Part shown: positions 1-8,454 of the stretch, piece by piece
Layout of the letters: each line of letters starts with the position of its first letter
Position numbering within the stretch: the first letter of the stretch is position 1
Assembly: GCA_023418315.1 (NCBI GenBank)
Contig: JAEZZY010000019.1
Coordinates: 96,480-160,479, forward strand
Reading direction: 5' to 3'
DNA length: 64,000 bases
Source: Bacteroidota bacterium
GTDB lineage: Bacteria > Bacteroidota > Bacteroidia > Chitinophagales > Chitinophagaceae
Notes under the pieces: generated by a model
The model's database searches: none
The model's input: only the letters and a program-made list of their open reading frames with translations
Told to the model about the DNA's origin: nothing
Made by a program: the position numbers and the translations under genes

Positions 1-1
1 G

Positions 2-37
2 GATGCTTGGGGTGAATATGAAATTTTGAATGCGTAA
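2..37 (+). CDS. 3' end of a gene cut by the window edge
   Basis: Reading from base 2 gives DAWGEYEILNA and then a TAA stop. The composition looks like an ordinary protein C-terminus, and it is followed by an inverted repeat that could end both this transcript and the convergent one. Eleven residues are too few to name a family. It could be a chance frame, because only one stop-to-edge stretch is visible. Confidence 0.3.
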   Translation, partial: DAWGEYEILNA

Positions 38-58
38 TTAAAATGGTGTTTACAGAAA

Positions 59-100
59 GCAACCGGCGTACATCTGAGCGAAAGAATGCACACCGGTTGC
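59..100. terminator. inverted repeat between convergent genes
   Basis: An 11-nt arm at 59-69 (GCAACCGGCGT) is complemented by 90-100 with one mismatch. It lies between the end of the left partial gene and the stop of the halogenase-like gene. On the minus strand the stem is followed by a short TTTC run only, so this is a plausible but weak intrinsic terminator. Confidence 0.45.
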
Positions 101-124
101 GTGTTGATAGGGCAAGTCGTTTAG

Positions 125-1411
125 CTAAGCGCTTCTTTCCTCTTCCATGATTTTTTCCGAAAGGCTGTCATTTTCTATTTTGTCGAGGTAGGCGGCAAGC
201 GTACGTACCGATTTTTCCGGTTTTTTTACAAAAAGATTGCTGTCATCCCATACATAGCCGGCCAGCACGGAGCATATTTTATTCAGCATATCTTCATCCC
301 GTCTGCGGGCAAAAAATATCTTAAACAAAGTGCCGTCATACCAAGCGTTCACGAAGGTGCGGAAGACATCTACGCCGGTCTGCATATAGTCCATATACTC
401 TTTCTGCCAGTCCACCGTTTCGCCTTTTAAATGCTTAATGACTAAATGTGCCGCCGTTTGTGCGGATACGCTGGCGAGGGTTACTCCGGAAGAAAAAATG
501 GGATCGAGAAATTCGGTTACGTTACCGGTGAGGACAAAGCCTTTTCCGAAAAAACTTTTGGTAGTAGCGCTCCATCCTTGCAAAATCCGCGGTTCTTCCC
601 ATATCGGTTCAAAATGCCGGAAGCGTTTTTTCAGATGCGGTTCGGCATAGAGTATATTTTGAAAACGCTCGGTAAGGGTAGCTCCTTCAAACCGGTCAAA
701 AAATTCCGGATCGCCTACATAGCCTACCGAGGTAATGCCTGTGGCAAATGGGATGACCCATATCCATGTGCGGAGGTTGTGTACATATACGGTAATGCGG
801 TCAGGCTCATCGGTTTCCTGCCTATGCGGGTCTTTCATGTGGGCAAACATAGCCTTGCGGGTATATTGGGTAGAAGGTTCATTCAGCCCGAAAAGCGTGG
901 GCAATACGCGACCATATCCGCTACCGTCTATTATAAACTTAGCAGCAATTTCCGCCATTGTGCCGTCGGATAGCCGCACGGTAGTAACGGAGGAACCGTC
1001 ATCCTGAATGCACACATCGGTTACTTCCGTTTCATAGGCTATGGATACGCCCATTTTTTCGCAGGTGTCTGCAAGTGTTTTGTCGAAATCGGCGCGTGGC
1101 ACTTGATAGGCATATTGCCATCCGGGTGTGTATTGCTGCGAGAATTTAAAATCACAAAGTTTATTGCCCCATATAAATTTGGCACCTGTCTTTTGCTGAA
1201 AACCCGTAGCGGCCACGGCATTCAGCAGTCCGGCTTCTTCCAGCGCTTCCATGCAGCGCGGCAGCAGGCTTTCGCCGATTACAAAACGGGGAAACCGCAT
1301 TTTTTCTACGATTTGCACGTCTATACCTGCTTGGTGTAATATGCCTGCAGCTATGGAGCCTGAGGGTCCCGCGCCGATAATAAGTACATCTGTCTGCTTC
1401 TTTAAGCTCAT
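125..1411 (-). CDS. flavin-dependent halogenase-like FAD oxidoreductase
   Basis: A 428-residue FAD protein of the tryptophan-halogenase/geranylgeranyl-reductase superfamily. The N-terminal dinucleotide-binding motif GAGPSG is at residues 13-18, followed by GESLLP (46-51), which is common in flavin halogenases. WIWVIP at 216-221 fits the W-x-W-x-I-P halogenase signature, and FLDPIFSSG at 301-309 resembles the FxDPxFSSG block of phenolic or pyrrolic halogenases. K74 is a candidate for the catalytic lysine. Known halogenases use FADH2, oxygen and chloride or bromide to halogenate aromatic rings. In Bacteroidota such enzymes occur in aryl-polyene/flexirubin pigment pathways, but no polyene synthesis genes lie in this window. 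A 2Fe-2S ferredoxin gene sits 15 nt upstream on the same strand and may be co-transcribed. It could instead be a non-halogenating monooxygenase or reductase; the fold is sure, the reaction is not. Confidence 0.75.
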   Translation of the reverse strand: MSLKKQTDVLIIGAGPSGSIAAGILHQAGIDVQIVEKMRFPRFVIGESLLPRCMEALEEAGLLNAVAATGFQQKTGAKFIWGNKLCDFKFSQQYTPGWQYAYQVPRADFDKTLADTCEKMGVSIAYETEVTDVCIQDDGSSVTTVRLSDGTMAEIAAKFIIDGSGYGRVLPTLFGLNEPSTQYTRKAMFAHMKDPHRQETDEPDRITVYVHNLRTWIWVIPFATGITSVGYVGDPEFFDRFEGATLTERFQNILYAEPHLKKRFRHFEPIWEEPRILQGWSATTKSFFGKGFVLTGNVTEFLDPIFSSGVTLASVSAQTAAHLVIKHLKGETVDWQKEYMDYMQTGVDVFRTFVNAWYDGTLFKIFFARRRDEDMLNKICSVLAGYVWDDSNLFVKKPEKSVRTLAAYLDKIENDSLSEKIMEEERSA

Positions 1412-1426
1412 TTTTTAAAGGGGGTT

Positions 1427-1714
1427 TTAATAATATTCGTTAGGGATGATAATGAGGGCGTTCGCCAGATCCTCGGTAATGGCTCTACCGCAGGAAAGAC
1501 TATGCGTAACAGTTTGGTATTGCTGTCTGCTGTGAATGGTTACCATACAAGTGCCGCAACTTCCCATACCGCTGCACAGCCCAAAGCCGGAAATACCGAG
1601 ATGCAGGGAAATGAGGCGCATCAAAGAAGAATATTCCTGCGGCGCTGCGGCTATGGGATAATGCACTTCCTGGTACACTAAGGTGAATAATATATTTTTC
1701 TGATCAGGAAGCAT
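1427..1714 (-). CDS. 2Fe-2S ferredoxin-type protein
   Basis: Small (95 aa) iron-sulfur protein with cysteines at 47, 53, 56 and 75, spaced C-x5-C-x2-C with a distal cysteine in SCGRAI. This is the plant-type/xanthine-dehydrogenase-like 2Fe-2S pattern. The ATG at 1714 was chosen because the preceding residues in the longer open frame (to 1777) have no family character and would overlap the upstream DUF488 gene much more. With this start the overlap is 11 nt, typical of translational coupling. It lies between DUF488 and the halogenase-like gene, all on the minus strand. It could supply electrons to the flavoprotein, but that is inference from adjacency. Confidence 0.8.
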   Translation of the reverse strand: MLPDQKNILFTLVYQEVHYPIAAAPQEYSSLMRLISLHLGISGFGLCSGMGSCGTCMVTIHSRQQYQTVTHSLSCGRAITEDLANALIIIPNEYY

Positions 1715-2066
1715 AAAGGCGTTGGAGATAATGTTGTAAAACAAGGGCGTGTGTGTGTTCCGTATCTTTTGCGCCATATACTAAGGTGATGATTTTTTCA
1801 TCCTGATGCTGTTCGGCAAATTCTTCAATGGTTTTATTTTTTTTCAATTCTGCGGTATATAATTTTTGAAATTGCGGCCACAATTCAGGTTCATGCCCAT
1901 ACCATACCCTAAGTCCTGCGGAAGGTGCAAGTTCTTTTGCCCATTCATGCAGCACGGCTTCTTCTTTTTTGACACCGCGCGGCCAAAGCCTGTCCACCAA
2001 CACCCTATAACCGTCTTTTTTTAACGGCTTTTCATATACTCGTTTGACTTTAATAGTAGGACTCAT
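1704..2066 (-). CDS. DUF488 family protein
   Basis: 120-residue protein with the DUF488 hallmark VDRLWPRGVKKEE near residues 24-36 and a conserved WYGHEPE segment further on. Length matches the family. The biochemical function of DUF488 is not settled. It is the first gene of a three-gene minus-strand run (DUF488, ferredoxin, halogenase-like) and overlaps the ferredoxin start by 11 nt. No promoter of the TAnnTTTG type is obvious directly upstream. Confidence 0.85.
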   Translation of the reverse strand: MSPTIKVKRVYEKPLKKDGYRVLVDRLWPRGVKKEEAVLHEWAKELAPSAGLRVWYGHEPELWPQFQKLYTAELKKNKTIEEFAEQHQDEKIITLVYGAKDTEHTHALVLQHYLQRLYAS

Positions 2067-2373
2067 GTTTTTTTCATCATTTGCACTGCAACAACAAAAA
2101 GGGTTTCATAGCCAGGGTTCATAAGTCGTTAAATAAACAATATTCCACTAAAAATCGAATGGACTAAGCTACAAGCAACCCTATCAAGTAAGTGCATCAG
2201 AGTGGACAATTATTTATCCATTACAGCCATGAGCGAAAGAAGGCGGGAAAATTTTAAGTCCCTATAGCCTCTCAACCTATCAACTTATCAACCTCTCAAC
2301 CTATCAACCTATTCCCCACCAATCTGCTTTTCAGCGGCGAAATTGGTACATTGCAACATCTGACCAATTTGTC
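2067..2373. repeat. gene-free stretch with TATCAACC-type repeat words
   Basis: About 300 nt separating divergent genes. At 2270-2312 the words CTCAACC, TATCAACC and TATCAACT follow one another in an imperfect 8-nt rhythm. The same words recur at 17801-17910. The rest holds no convincing open frame or hairpin. The region must carry promoters for DUF488 and the AraC gene, but I cannot place them. Confidence 0.6.
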
Positions 2374-3159
2374 ATGGGATTAATCGCTTCTTTGCCGGAT
2401 ATAGACATGCAGCCCCATTCGGTTTTCGTGATGCACGAAAAATCGGAAAAATTCATCCCTTTACATACGCATCAAAAAGGGCAACTGAGCTATGTGGAGG
2501 GAGGAATCGCCTATATTACCATTCATTACAAAACCTATGTAGTGCCGGCGCGCCATTATTTTTGGATACCGAAAGGAATGCCGCATATCCTCCGCATCGG
2601 GCATTCCGCTACGGTGCTTCGTTCCCTGTATTTTTATGCACATGACGATGCAGCTCATCCATTTTATGCGCAACTGGGCATTTACCCTGCCAGCGAATTG
2701 CTCATACAAATGATCAAGCATACAGAGAAATGGGATGAATCGCATGTAAGTGAAAAGAATGAAAATTTTGAATTTCTGATTTCCCTCAAAAAGCTATTGC
2801 CCGAACTGAATAACAAAGCCTTGCCCATCATCTTGCCTATAACCGATGATGAACGGATGCAACAAGTGCTCCGGTTTCTGGAAAGGAATATATCCGAGCC
2901 GGTAACGCTAAAAGCCCTCAGTGCCAAATTCAACGTGAGCGAACGCTCTATGTCGCGGTCGTTTCAAACCCATTTGCACATTTCTTTTCTGCAATATTTT
3001 AAAACGCTGCGCATGATAAAAGCCATTGAAATGCTGCTGAAAACGCACAAGCCGATCAGCGATATAGCCTATTCCGTAGGGTATGATTCTGTGGGTTCTT
3101 TCAGCAATGCTTTTTATACGTTTACGCATTCCCGCCCATCTGATATGAGGAAAAGATAA
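2374..3159 (+). CDS. AraC family transcriptional regulator with cupin sensor
   Basis: 261 residues. The N-terminal half is a cupin-like ligand domain (HTHQKGQLSYVEGG near 30-43, then YFWIPKGMPH). The C-terminal 100 residues hold the double helix-turn-helix of AraC/XylS proteins, including LSAKFNVSERSMSRSF and the second-helix region ISDIAYSVGYDSVGSFSNAF. This is the layout of single-component sugar- or aromatic-responsive activators. Its target is not clear; it is transcribed toward the PNGase F-like gene about 100 nt downstream and divergently from DUF488. The ligand is unknown. Confidence 0.9.
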   Translation: MGLIASLPDIDMQPHSVFVMHEKSEKFIPLHTHQKGQLSYVEGGIAYITIHYKTYVVPARHYFWIPKGMPHILRIGHSATVLRSLYFYAHDDAAHPFYAQLGIYPASELLIQMIKHTEKWDESHVSEKNENFEFLISLKKLLPELNNKALPIILPITDDERMQQVLRFLERNISEPVTLKALSAKFNVSERSMSRSFQTHLHISFLQYFKTLRMIKAIEMLLKTHKPISDIAYSVGYDSVGSFSNAFYTFTHSRPSDMRKR

Positions 3160-3262
3160 ACTGGTATAGAGAATTAGGGAAATGGCAAGTTGCTTCTCCC
3201 GTAAAAGCCTTACTATAAATCCCCATGAAATTAATTATTTTCGTTGATTAAAATTTATATCC

Positions 3263-5227
3263 ATGAAGCGAATACGCTACCTGATGCTTGCAGTATGTTC
3301 TTTGTTTTTGGGCCATGCCATGGCCGCTCCCGGCGATACCACCTGGGCGCAGTCGCACACCGATGTGCAAATGACCTCCTACGGTGCTTTTGATGCACCT
3401 ATTACCTTTCCTGACGGCACTACCTCCTATAGGAGAATTTTTATGATTTTTGAACTGGGAAAATACCAATGTCCGGGAAACCCGCAGTATTGCTACGATT
3501 GGGATTATGATGTCAGTACGCTGCTGATGCCCGCCTCCGGTGATACGCTTGAATTAGGAAGATTGATTACGCCCTATGCGGATAATGCACGGATGCCCTT
3601 AACCTGGAAGGGAAAATATGTATTTGACGTTACCGATTTCTATCCGGTGCTGAAAAACAGCGCCACGATACGGGTGAATTTCTATGGTTATTCCTATGGC
3701 TTCACGGCAACGGTGAAATTCGCTTTTATAGAAGGTACGCCGGAGCGCAATATAGCCGGTATTCAAAAACTATGGGGCGGCAGCTATGACTACGGACATG
3801 GGGCTACGCCTATAAACACCGCATTGGATAATGTATCGCTTACGGCACCTGCAGGTACGGTTTCTGCCGAAAGCAAATTTCTTATTACCGGGCATGGCGG
3901 CGATGCTTCTGCAAATGCTGCCGAGTTTTACCCCAACACATATACCATGGAGCTTAACAACAATCCACTGGTAACACAAAGTATATGGAGAGACAACTGT
4001 GGCTTCAACAATTACTATCCGCAAAACGGTACTTGGGTATATGACCGTGCAAGCTGGTGTCCCGGTGATCTGGTGCATCCCTACACACACGTGCTTACCG
4101 GTATTACTGCCAACAGCAATTATACGCTGAAGGTTGCCTTCCCTGCTTATACCTCCGTGCCAAACAGCAGCGGTAGCCAGGCTATTTATAAAATTCAAAA
4201 CCTTATTTTTTACTATGACGCTCTCAATAAAACTACTGATGCTTCGCTGGAAGATGTGATAGCGCCTACTAATAATGAAGCGCATTTCAGAGAAAATCCG
4301 CTCGTAGGAAAACCCAGAATTATCGTGCGCAACTCCGGCAGCAGTACCATCAGTTCCCTAAAATTTGAATACGGCGTAGAAGGACAAGCGTTGCAACAAT
4401 ATGTATGGAACGGCACTATCAATTCCCTTGAAAACGCAGAAATCTCACTGGCGGAATGTACGGCGCTCCGCACCGTTACGGGAAGTAATAACAAATTTGT
4501 AGTGAATATTCTGGAAGTAAATGGACAAGCCGATCAAGATGCTACTAACGATCATCTGGCTTCTTATTTTGACGCTGCACCCAATACCTGGCCGGCTACC
4601 CTAAGAATCGAAATGAAAACAAATGCACAAATGATAAGCGGCGTAAGCGAGAACAACTGGAAAATATATGACGTGAGCGGCAACCTTGTTGCAGAGCGCA
4701 GCAATAACACGGCAAACACTCTTTATATAGATACCGTAAGACTTGCCGGAGGCGCTTACAAATTAGTAGTGGAAGATGCAGGCTGCGATGGAATGAACTG
4801 GTGGGTCTTTGCTTACTACACGCCCCCGCCCGGTGCGGCAAGCATCAAAGTATATGGTATGTCCAGCCTTATTCCTTACTCGCTGAAAGGGTATTTCAAC
4901 GGTGATTTCGGTTGCGGATTTACGCAATATTTTTATGCCGACCCCGCTACCTCCACCAGTGAGCTAACAGCCGTTCCCAAAACACTTTCTATCTATCCGA
5001 ATCCTGCGAATGATATCGTAACCATCTCCGTAGAAGGTATGGGCAACGATATGTCCGGCAGAATTAACATCACAGACGCAGCAGGGAAGATAATCTATAA
5101 GGCAAAGACCGATAAGGCTAGCCTTACCCTTCCTACTTCTGCTTTCCCCAACGGATTTTATATGGTTTCGTTTGAAGAAGAAAAATCGAAAGCCGTATGG
5201 CAAAGCAAACTCGTAATCTTGAAATAG
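3263..5227 (+). CDS. secreted PNGase F-like protein with T9SS sorting tail
   Basis: 654 residues with a signal peptide ending near AMA (19-21). Residues about 30-330 align by eye with Elizabethkingia peptide:N-glycosidase F. CP...C at C70/C77 matches its first disulfide, W80-D81 matches W59-D60 (D60 is the primary catalytic residue), LGRLITPY and FDVTDF match IGRFITPY and IDVTDF, E221 matches E206, and RASWCPG matches RAGWCPG. PNGase F E118 aligns with an aromatic (about F140), so a third active-site acid is missing. About 200 residues of uncharacterised middle region follow, then a type A T9SS tail beginning IYPNPANDIV. PNGase F removes N-glycans from glycoproteins outside the cell; this homologue may deglycosylate a different substrate or only bind glycans. 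An intrinsic terminator follows the stop. Confidence 0.8.
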   Translation: MKRIRYLMLAVCSLFLGHAMAAPGDTTWAQSHTDVQMTSYGAFDAPITFPDGTTSYRRIFMIFELGKYQCPGNPQYCYDWDYDVSTLLMPASGDTLELGRLITPYADNARMPLTWKGKYVFDVTDFYPVLKNSATIRVNFYGYSYGFTATVKFAFIEGTPERNIAGIQKLWGGSYDYGHGATPINTALDNVSLTAPAGTVSAESKFLITGHGGDASANAAEFYPNTYTMELNNNPLVTQSIWRDNCGFNNYYPQNGTWVYDRASWCPGDLVHPYTHVLTGITANSNYTLKVAFPAYTSVPNSSGSQAIYKIQNLIFYYDALNKTTDASLEDVIAPTNNEAHFRENPLVGKPRIIVRNSGSSTISSLKFEYGVEGQALQQYVWNGTINSLENAEISLAECTALRTVTGSNNKFVVNILEVNGQADQDATNDHLASYFDAAPNTWPATLRIEMKTNAQMISGVSENNWKIYDVSGNLVAERSNNTANTLYIDTVRLAGGAYKLVVEDAGCDGMNWWVFAYYTPPPGAASIKVYGMSSLIPYSLKGYFNGDFGCGFTQYFYADPATSTSELTAVPKTLSIYPNPANDIVTISVEGMGNDMSGRINITDAAGKIIYKAKTDKASLTLPTSAFPNGFYMVSFEEEKSKAVWQSKLVILK

Positions 5228-5257
5228 AATTTGGATAACATGAAGGATGTTCCTTTG

Positions 5258-5300
5258 AAAGGAATGTAGTTCTGACTAAAGAATTACATTCCTTTTCTTT
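5258..5300 (+). terminator. intrinsic terminator after the PNGase F-like gene
   Basis: AAAGGAATGTA (5258-5268) pairs with TACATTCCTTT (5285-5295) across a 16-nt loop and is followed by a T-rich run. It lies 30 nt past the stop codon and before the convergent SUI1 gene. Confidence 0.75.
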
Positions 5301-5313
5301 TTGACTGCAATTC

Positions 5314-5649
5314 TTACTTCGTTCCCGAATAGCCCCAATCTTTCAGCCATTGAAGAATTTTCTCTTTATAATTTCCCTGAATGATGACTTCCCCGTCTTT
5401 GACGCTGCCGCCCGTACCGCATTTGGTTTTTAATTGTTTGCCTAAGTCTTGTAAATCTTGTTCTCTACCTATAAAACCTGTTACAAGTGTTACCACTTTC
5501 CCTGCGCGTTGCTTGGAATCCGTCATCACCCGAAGGCGTTGTTTGTCCTTGGCTAAGGTTTCCGTTATTTCTTCTTCTTCTTGGGGAAGATGAACATCAG
5601 GGTTGGTAGAATAAACCAATCCGCCATTTTGATTTTTTTTCTTAGACAT
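5314..5649 (-). CDS. SUI1/eIF1-like translation factor (YciH family)
   Basis: 111 residues. The C-terminal half (about 50-111) is a SUI1 domain with the conserved KTKCGTGGSVKDGEVIIQG block and the ending ILQWLKDWGYSG. Bacterial YciH-type proteins resemble eukaryotic eIF1 and are thought to influence start-site fidelity; their exact role is unsettled. The N-terminal third is charged and probably disordered. A TAATTTTG -7-like box on the minus strand (5668-5661) lies just ahead of the ATG. It converges on the PNGase F-like gene and reads away from the glycosyltransferase. Confidence 0.88.
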   Translation of the reverse strand: MSKKKNQNGGLVYSTNPDVHLPQEEEEITETLAKDKQRLRVMTDSKQRAGKVVTLVTGFIGREQDLQDLGKQLKTKCGTGGSVKDGEVIIQGNYKEKILQWLKDWGYSGTK

Positions 5650-5701
5650 GAGGATGAATGCAAAATTAAAAAGTCAAAAAAAGAAAAATAAAGAAAGGCT
5701 G

Positions 5702-6829
5702 TTATTGTTTTTTACATGCCAGCACAGCCTTCCACAATACTTCTGCTGCCTTGTCCCAAGTAAATTTTTTCACTTGCTCCGGTGCTGCGGCAATCAGCTT
5801 GGCGCGCAGAGTTTCATCTTTATAAAGCTGTTCCATTTTATGGGAAATATCCTGCACATCTGTAGGGTTTACCAACAAAGCCGCATTGCCACCTACTTCC
5901 GGCATGGAAGAAGTATTGCTCACGATGGTGGGCACATTGCATTGCAACGCTTCCAGAATAGGAATGCCAAAGCCTTCAAACAGGGAAGCATACACAAGCG
6001 CATAAGCACCGCCTATAATTTTGCTCAGCTCATTTACATTCATATAGCCCACCCATTTTACATCTTCTTTGAAGGGCATGGTGTGGCGTAGTTCTTCCAC
6101 TTCTTGATATTTCCAGGCAAGTCTTCCTACAATCACCAGTTTCATCTGAGTACGCTGCCGTTTTTTGAAAGCGATAAATGCCTTTAGCAGATGTACGACA
6201 TTTTTTCTCGGATGCAATGCACCTGCAAATACAAAATACTCGCATCCGTCGGCAAATTGTTTTTTCACGGCTTCGCGCTCTTCCGGGGCAAGCGGTTGAT
6301 AAGCTGCATGTGCGCCGTTGTATGAAACATCTATTTTCTCCTTAGGGATATGGTATTTCTCTGCAATGTCGTTTTTTGAAAATTCGGAAACGGTAACGAT
6401 ACGGGTTGCTTTTCGGGCAAAGCGCGGCGAAAATTTTTGCAGGTAATGTCGGATGGAGCGACTCAGATGATGCGGATAATGCTCGAAAGCGAGATCGTGC
6501 ATCACTAAGCAGGTAGGCGTTTTCGTACTCAGCGACATCAACCCGTCGGTAGATAAAAATACATCAGCCTTATACTTGCGCAAATAAAAAGGAATACGCA
6601 GTTCGTACCAGATATAGAACAAGACAGGATGCCTTGCGGGAGGCCCGAAGGTAACCGGCGTTACATTGTTTGCAAATACAAATGACGGATCATAAGGACG
6701 GTCGAAAAAAAAGATGAACTCATGTTGCGGATTATTTTTTACAATCCGTTTCAGTGTTTCATGCGTGTACCAGCCGATGCCTTCTAATTTTCCTTTTAAT
6801 AAAAGTCTTGTATTTACTGCAATGCGCAT
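5702..6829 (-). CDS. GT4 family glycosyltransferase
   Basis: 375-residue GT-B enzyme. The N-terminal half has a GWYTHE acceptor-side motif. The C-terminal half has the nucleotide-sugar region: FAGALHPRKNVVHLLKAF, WVGYM, and the donor-phosphate block EGFGIPILEALQCNVPTIVS with the E-x7-E signature. Family members transfer hexoses in polysaccharide or glycolipid assembly; the sugar cannot be read from sequence. It is divergent from the flippase at 6893 with only 63 nt between starts, so the two are likely one surface-glycan locus with a shared control region. A TATTTTTG box (6851-6844, minus) may be its -7 element. Confidence 0.9.
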   Translation of the reverse strand: MRIAVNTRLLLKGKLEGIGWYTHETLKRIVKNNPQHEFIFFFDRPYDPSFVFANNVTPVTFGPPARHPVLFYIWYELRIPFYLRKYKADVFLSTDGLMSLSTKTPTCLVMHDLAFEHYPHHLSRSIRHYLQKFSPRFARKATRIVTVSEFSKNDIAEKYHIPKEKIDVSYNGAHAAYQPLAPEEREAVKKQFADGCEYFVFAGALHPRKNVVHLLKAFIAFKKRQRTQMKLVIVGRLAWKYQEVEELRHTMPFKEDVKWVGYMNVNELSKIIGGAYALVYASLFEGFGIPILEALQCNVPTIVSNTSSMPEVGGNAALLVNPTDVQDISHKMEQLYKDETLRAKLIAAAPEQVKKFTWDKAAEVLWKAVLACKKQ

Positions 6830-6892
6830 ATCCGTATTGGCGGCAAAAATATAATTTTACAAGCGTATCGCTTCGGTTTTTCAAAAATATAC

Positions 6893-8329
6893 ATGCGCCG
6901 CTTCTTTGCTAAAAATATTCTGTTTGTAGTATTTGTCAATCTGCTGGTAAAACCCGTATGGGTATTTTTCATAGACCGCACGGTGCAAAACAGGGTAGGG
7001 CACGATTACGGAACCTATCAGGCTTTGCTGAATTTGGGTATCATCTTCCAAATCCTGCTGGATTTCGGCATTAATAATTATACAAGCAAAGCCATAGCGG
7101 AAAATCCCGGGAGCATCCGAAAGCTGTTTCCTGCATTGCTCACATCTAGGTTATTATTGTGTTTGCTGTATGTAGCCCTTATTTTTTTGATTGCCTTATC
7201 CCTGGGCTATAACGGGATGGAATTGTATTTGCTTGCGGGCATTTCCTGCATTCAGTTGTTGAACTCTACGTTGCAATTTATTCGTAGTAATATAGCCGGT
7301 TTGCATAAGTTTAAGTTGGATGGAATATTGTCCGTGAGTGATAAACTACTGATGATTGTCGTATGCGGTTTTTTGCTGTATTCCTATGGCTCTTCTTTCC
7401 GGCTGGAATGGTTTGTGGAAGCGCAGGTGGTATGTTATGCCGTTTCGGTTTTGCTGGGATTACTCTTGTTGAAACATATAGCGAAGATGCCGGTGAGGTT
7501 TTCGTTAGATGTGCGGTCAGTCGTTTTTCATATTCGGAAAAGCCTTCCCTATGCCTTGCTTATTTTTCTGATGTCGGTTTATACCCGTGCGGATATGCTG
7601 ATGGTGGAGCGGCTGAGCGGGGAAGCAGGAAGGCAAGAAGCAAGTATTTATGCTGCTGCTTATCGTTTATTGGATGTGGCAAATATGGTGGGACTGATGG
7701 TGGCGGGCATGTTGTTGCCCATTTTTGGCGGTATGATTGCTCGCAAAGAAAATATGCAATCGCTGATAAGGTTATGTGTCAATATCCTGTTGCCTATTTC
7801 TTTTTTGGTGATGATGATAGCCGTATTTTTTAATAAAGAAATCATGCAGCTCCTGAATGCCGCCTTGCCGCAAAGTAAAGGGCTTGTGTTTCTATGGTTG
7901 ATGGCGGCGTTTCCGGCATTTAGTATTTCCAATGTATATTCTACGCTGCTGACGGCTAACGGCAATTTGAAACTAATGAATAAAATTGCTTTTGCGGGCG
8001 TGGTAGTCAATCTGATGTTGAATGCGATTTTAATTCCGCATTATCAGGCACTGGGTGCGGCGGTTACGGCTTGTATTACTCAAAGCTTTATCGCATTTGG
8101 TTTTTTGTTTTTTGCCAAAAGAGAATTGGTGTTGAAAGAAGATTTCAAATGGGTGTTTTCTTTTTTTTATTATTTACTGCTGCTTGGGTTTATAAGCTTT
8201 GTTATTACTCAGTTGCCTATAAATTGGATGATTCAATTAATCATTGTGGTTTGTGCCGGATTAGGGATGATTTTTCTGCTGCGGTTTTTGGATGTGCGGG
8301 AGCTGAAGAAGTTGCTGCGGAGGCAGTAG
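6893..8329 (+). CDS. polysaccharide/lipid-linked oligosaccharide flippase (MATE/MOP superfamily)
   Basis: 478-residue integral membrane protein with roughly 12-14 hydrophobic segments and the Wzx-like N-terminus (VNLLVKPVWVFFIDRTVQN, GTYQALLNLG). A conserved mid-protein YTRADMLMVERLSG stretch is typical of RfbX/Wzx-type transporters. It would move an undecaprenyl-linked glycan across the inner membrane. No polymerase or ligase gene is nearby, so the full pathway must lie elsewhere. Its neighbour on the other strand is a GT4 glycosyltransferase, which supports a role in glycan export. Confidence 0.85.
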   Translation: MRRFFAKNILFVVFVNLLVKPVWVFFIDRTVQNRVGHDYGTYQALLNLGIIFQILLDFGINNYTSKAIAENPGSIRKLFPALLTSRLLLCLLYVALIFLIALSLGYNGMELYLLAGISCIQLLNSTLQFIRSNIAGLHKFKLDGILSVSDKLLMIVVCGFLLYSYGSSFRLEWFVEAQVVCYAVSVLLGLLLLKHIAKMPVRFSLDVRSVVFHIRKSLPYALLIFLMSVYTRADMLMVERLSGEAGRQEASIYAAAYRLLDVANMVGLMVAGMLLPIFGGMIARKENMQSLIRLCVNILLPISFLVMMIAVFFNKEIMQLLNAALPQSKGLVFLWLMAAFPAFSISNVYSTLLTANGNLKLMNKIAFAGVVVNLMLNAILIPHYQALGAAVTACITQSFIAFGFLFFAKRELVLKEDFKWVFSFFYYLLLLGFISFVITQLPINWMIQLIIVVCAGLGMIFLLRFLDVRELKKLLRRQ

Positions 8330-8454
8330 TACCCAATAGCTTTTGAATTTGCTTATACTTTTTCTTTGCTGTTGCGAACGATAACATCTGCGACGGCAGC
8401 GAACTAACACTACCGACTTTTGGTCAATTCTATTTTGTTTTACATAATACACCT

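Noticed and set aside
446..973. Open frame of 175 codons on the plus strand
   Set aside because: It lies antisense inside the halogenase-like gene, has no family character, and the minus-strand protein has clear motifs.
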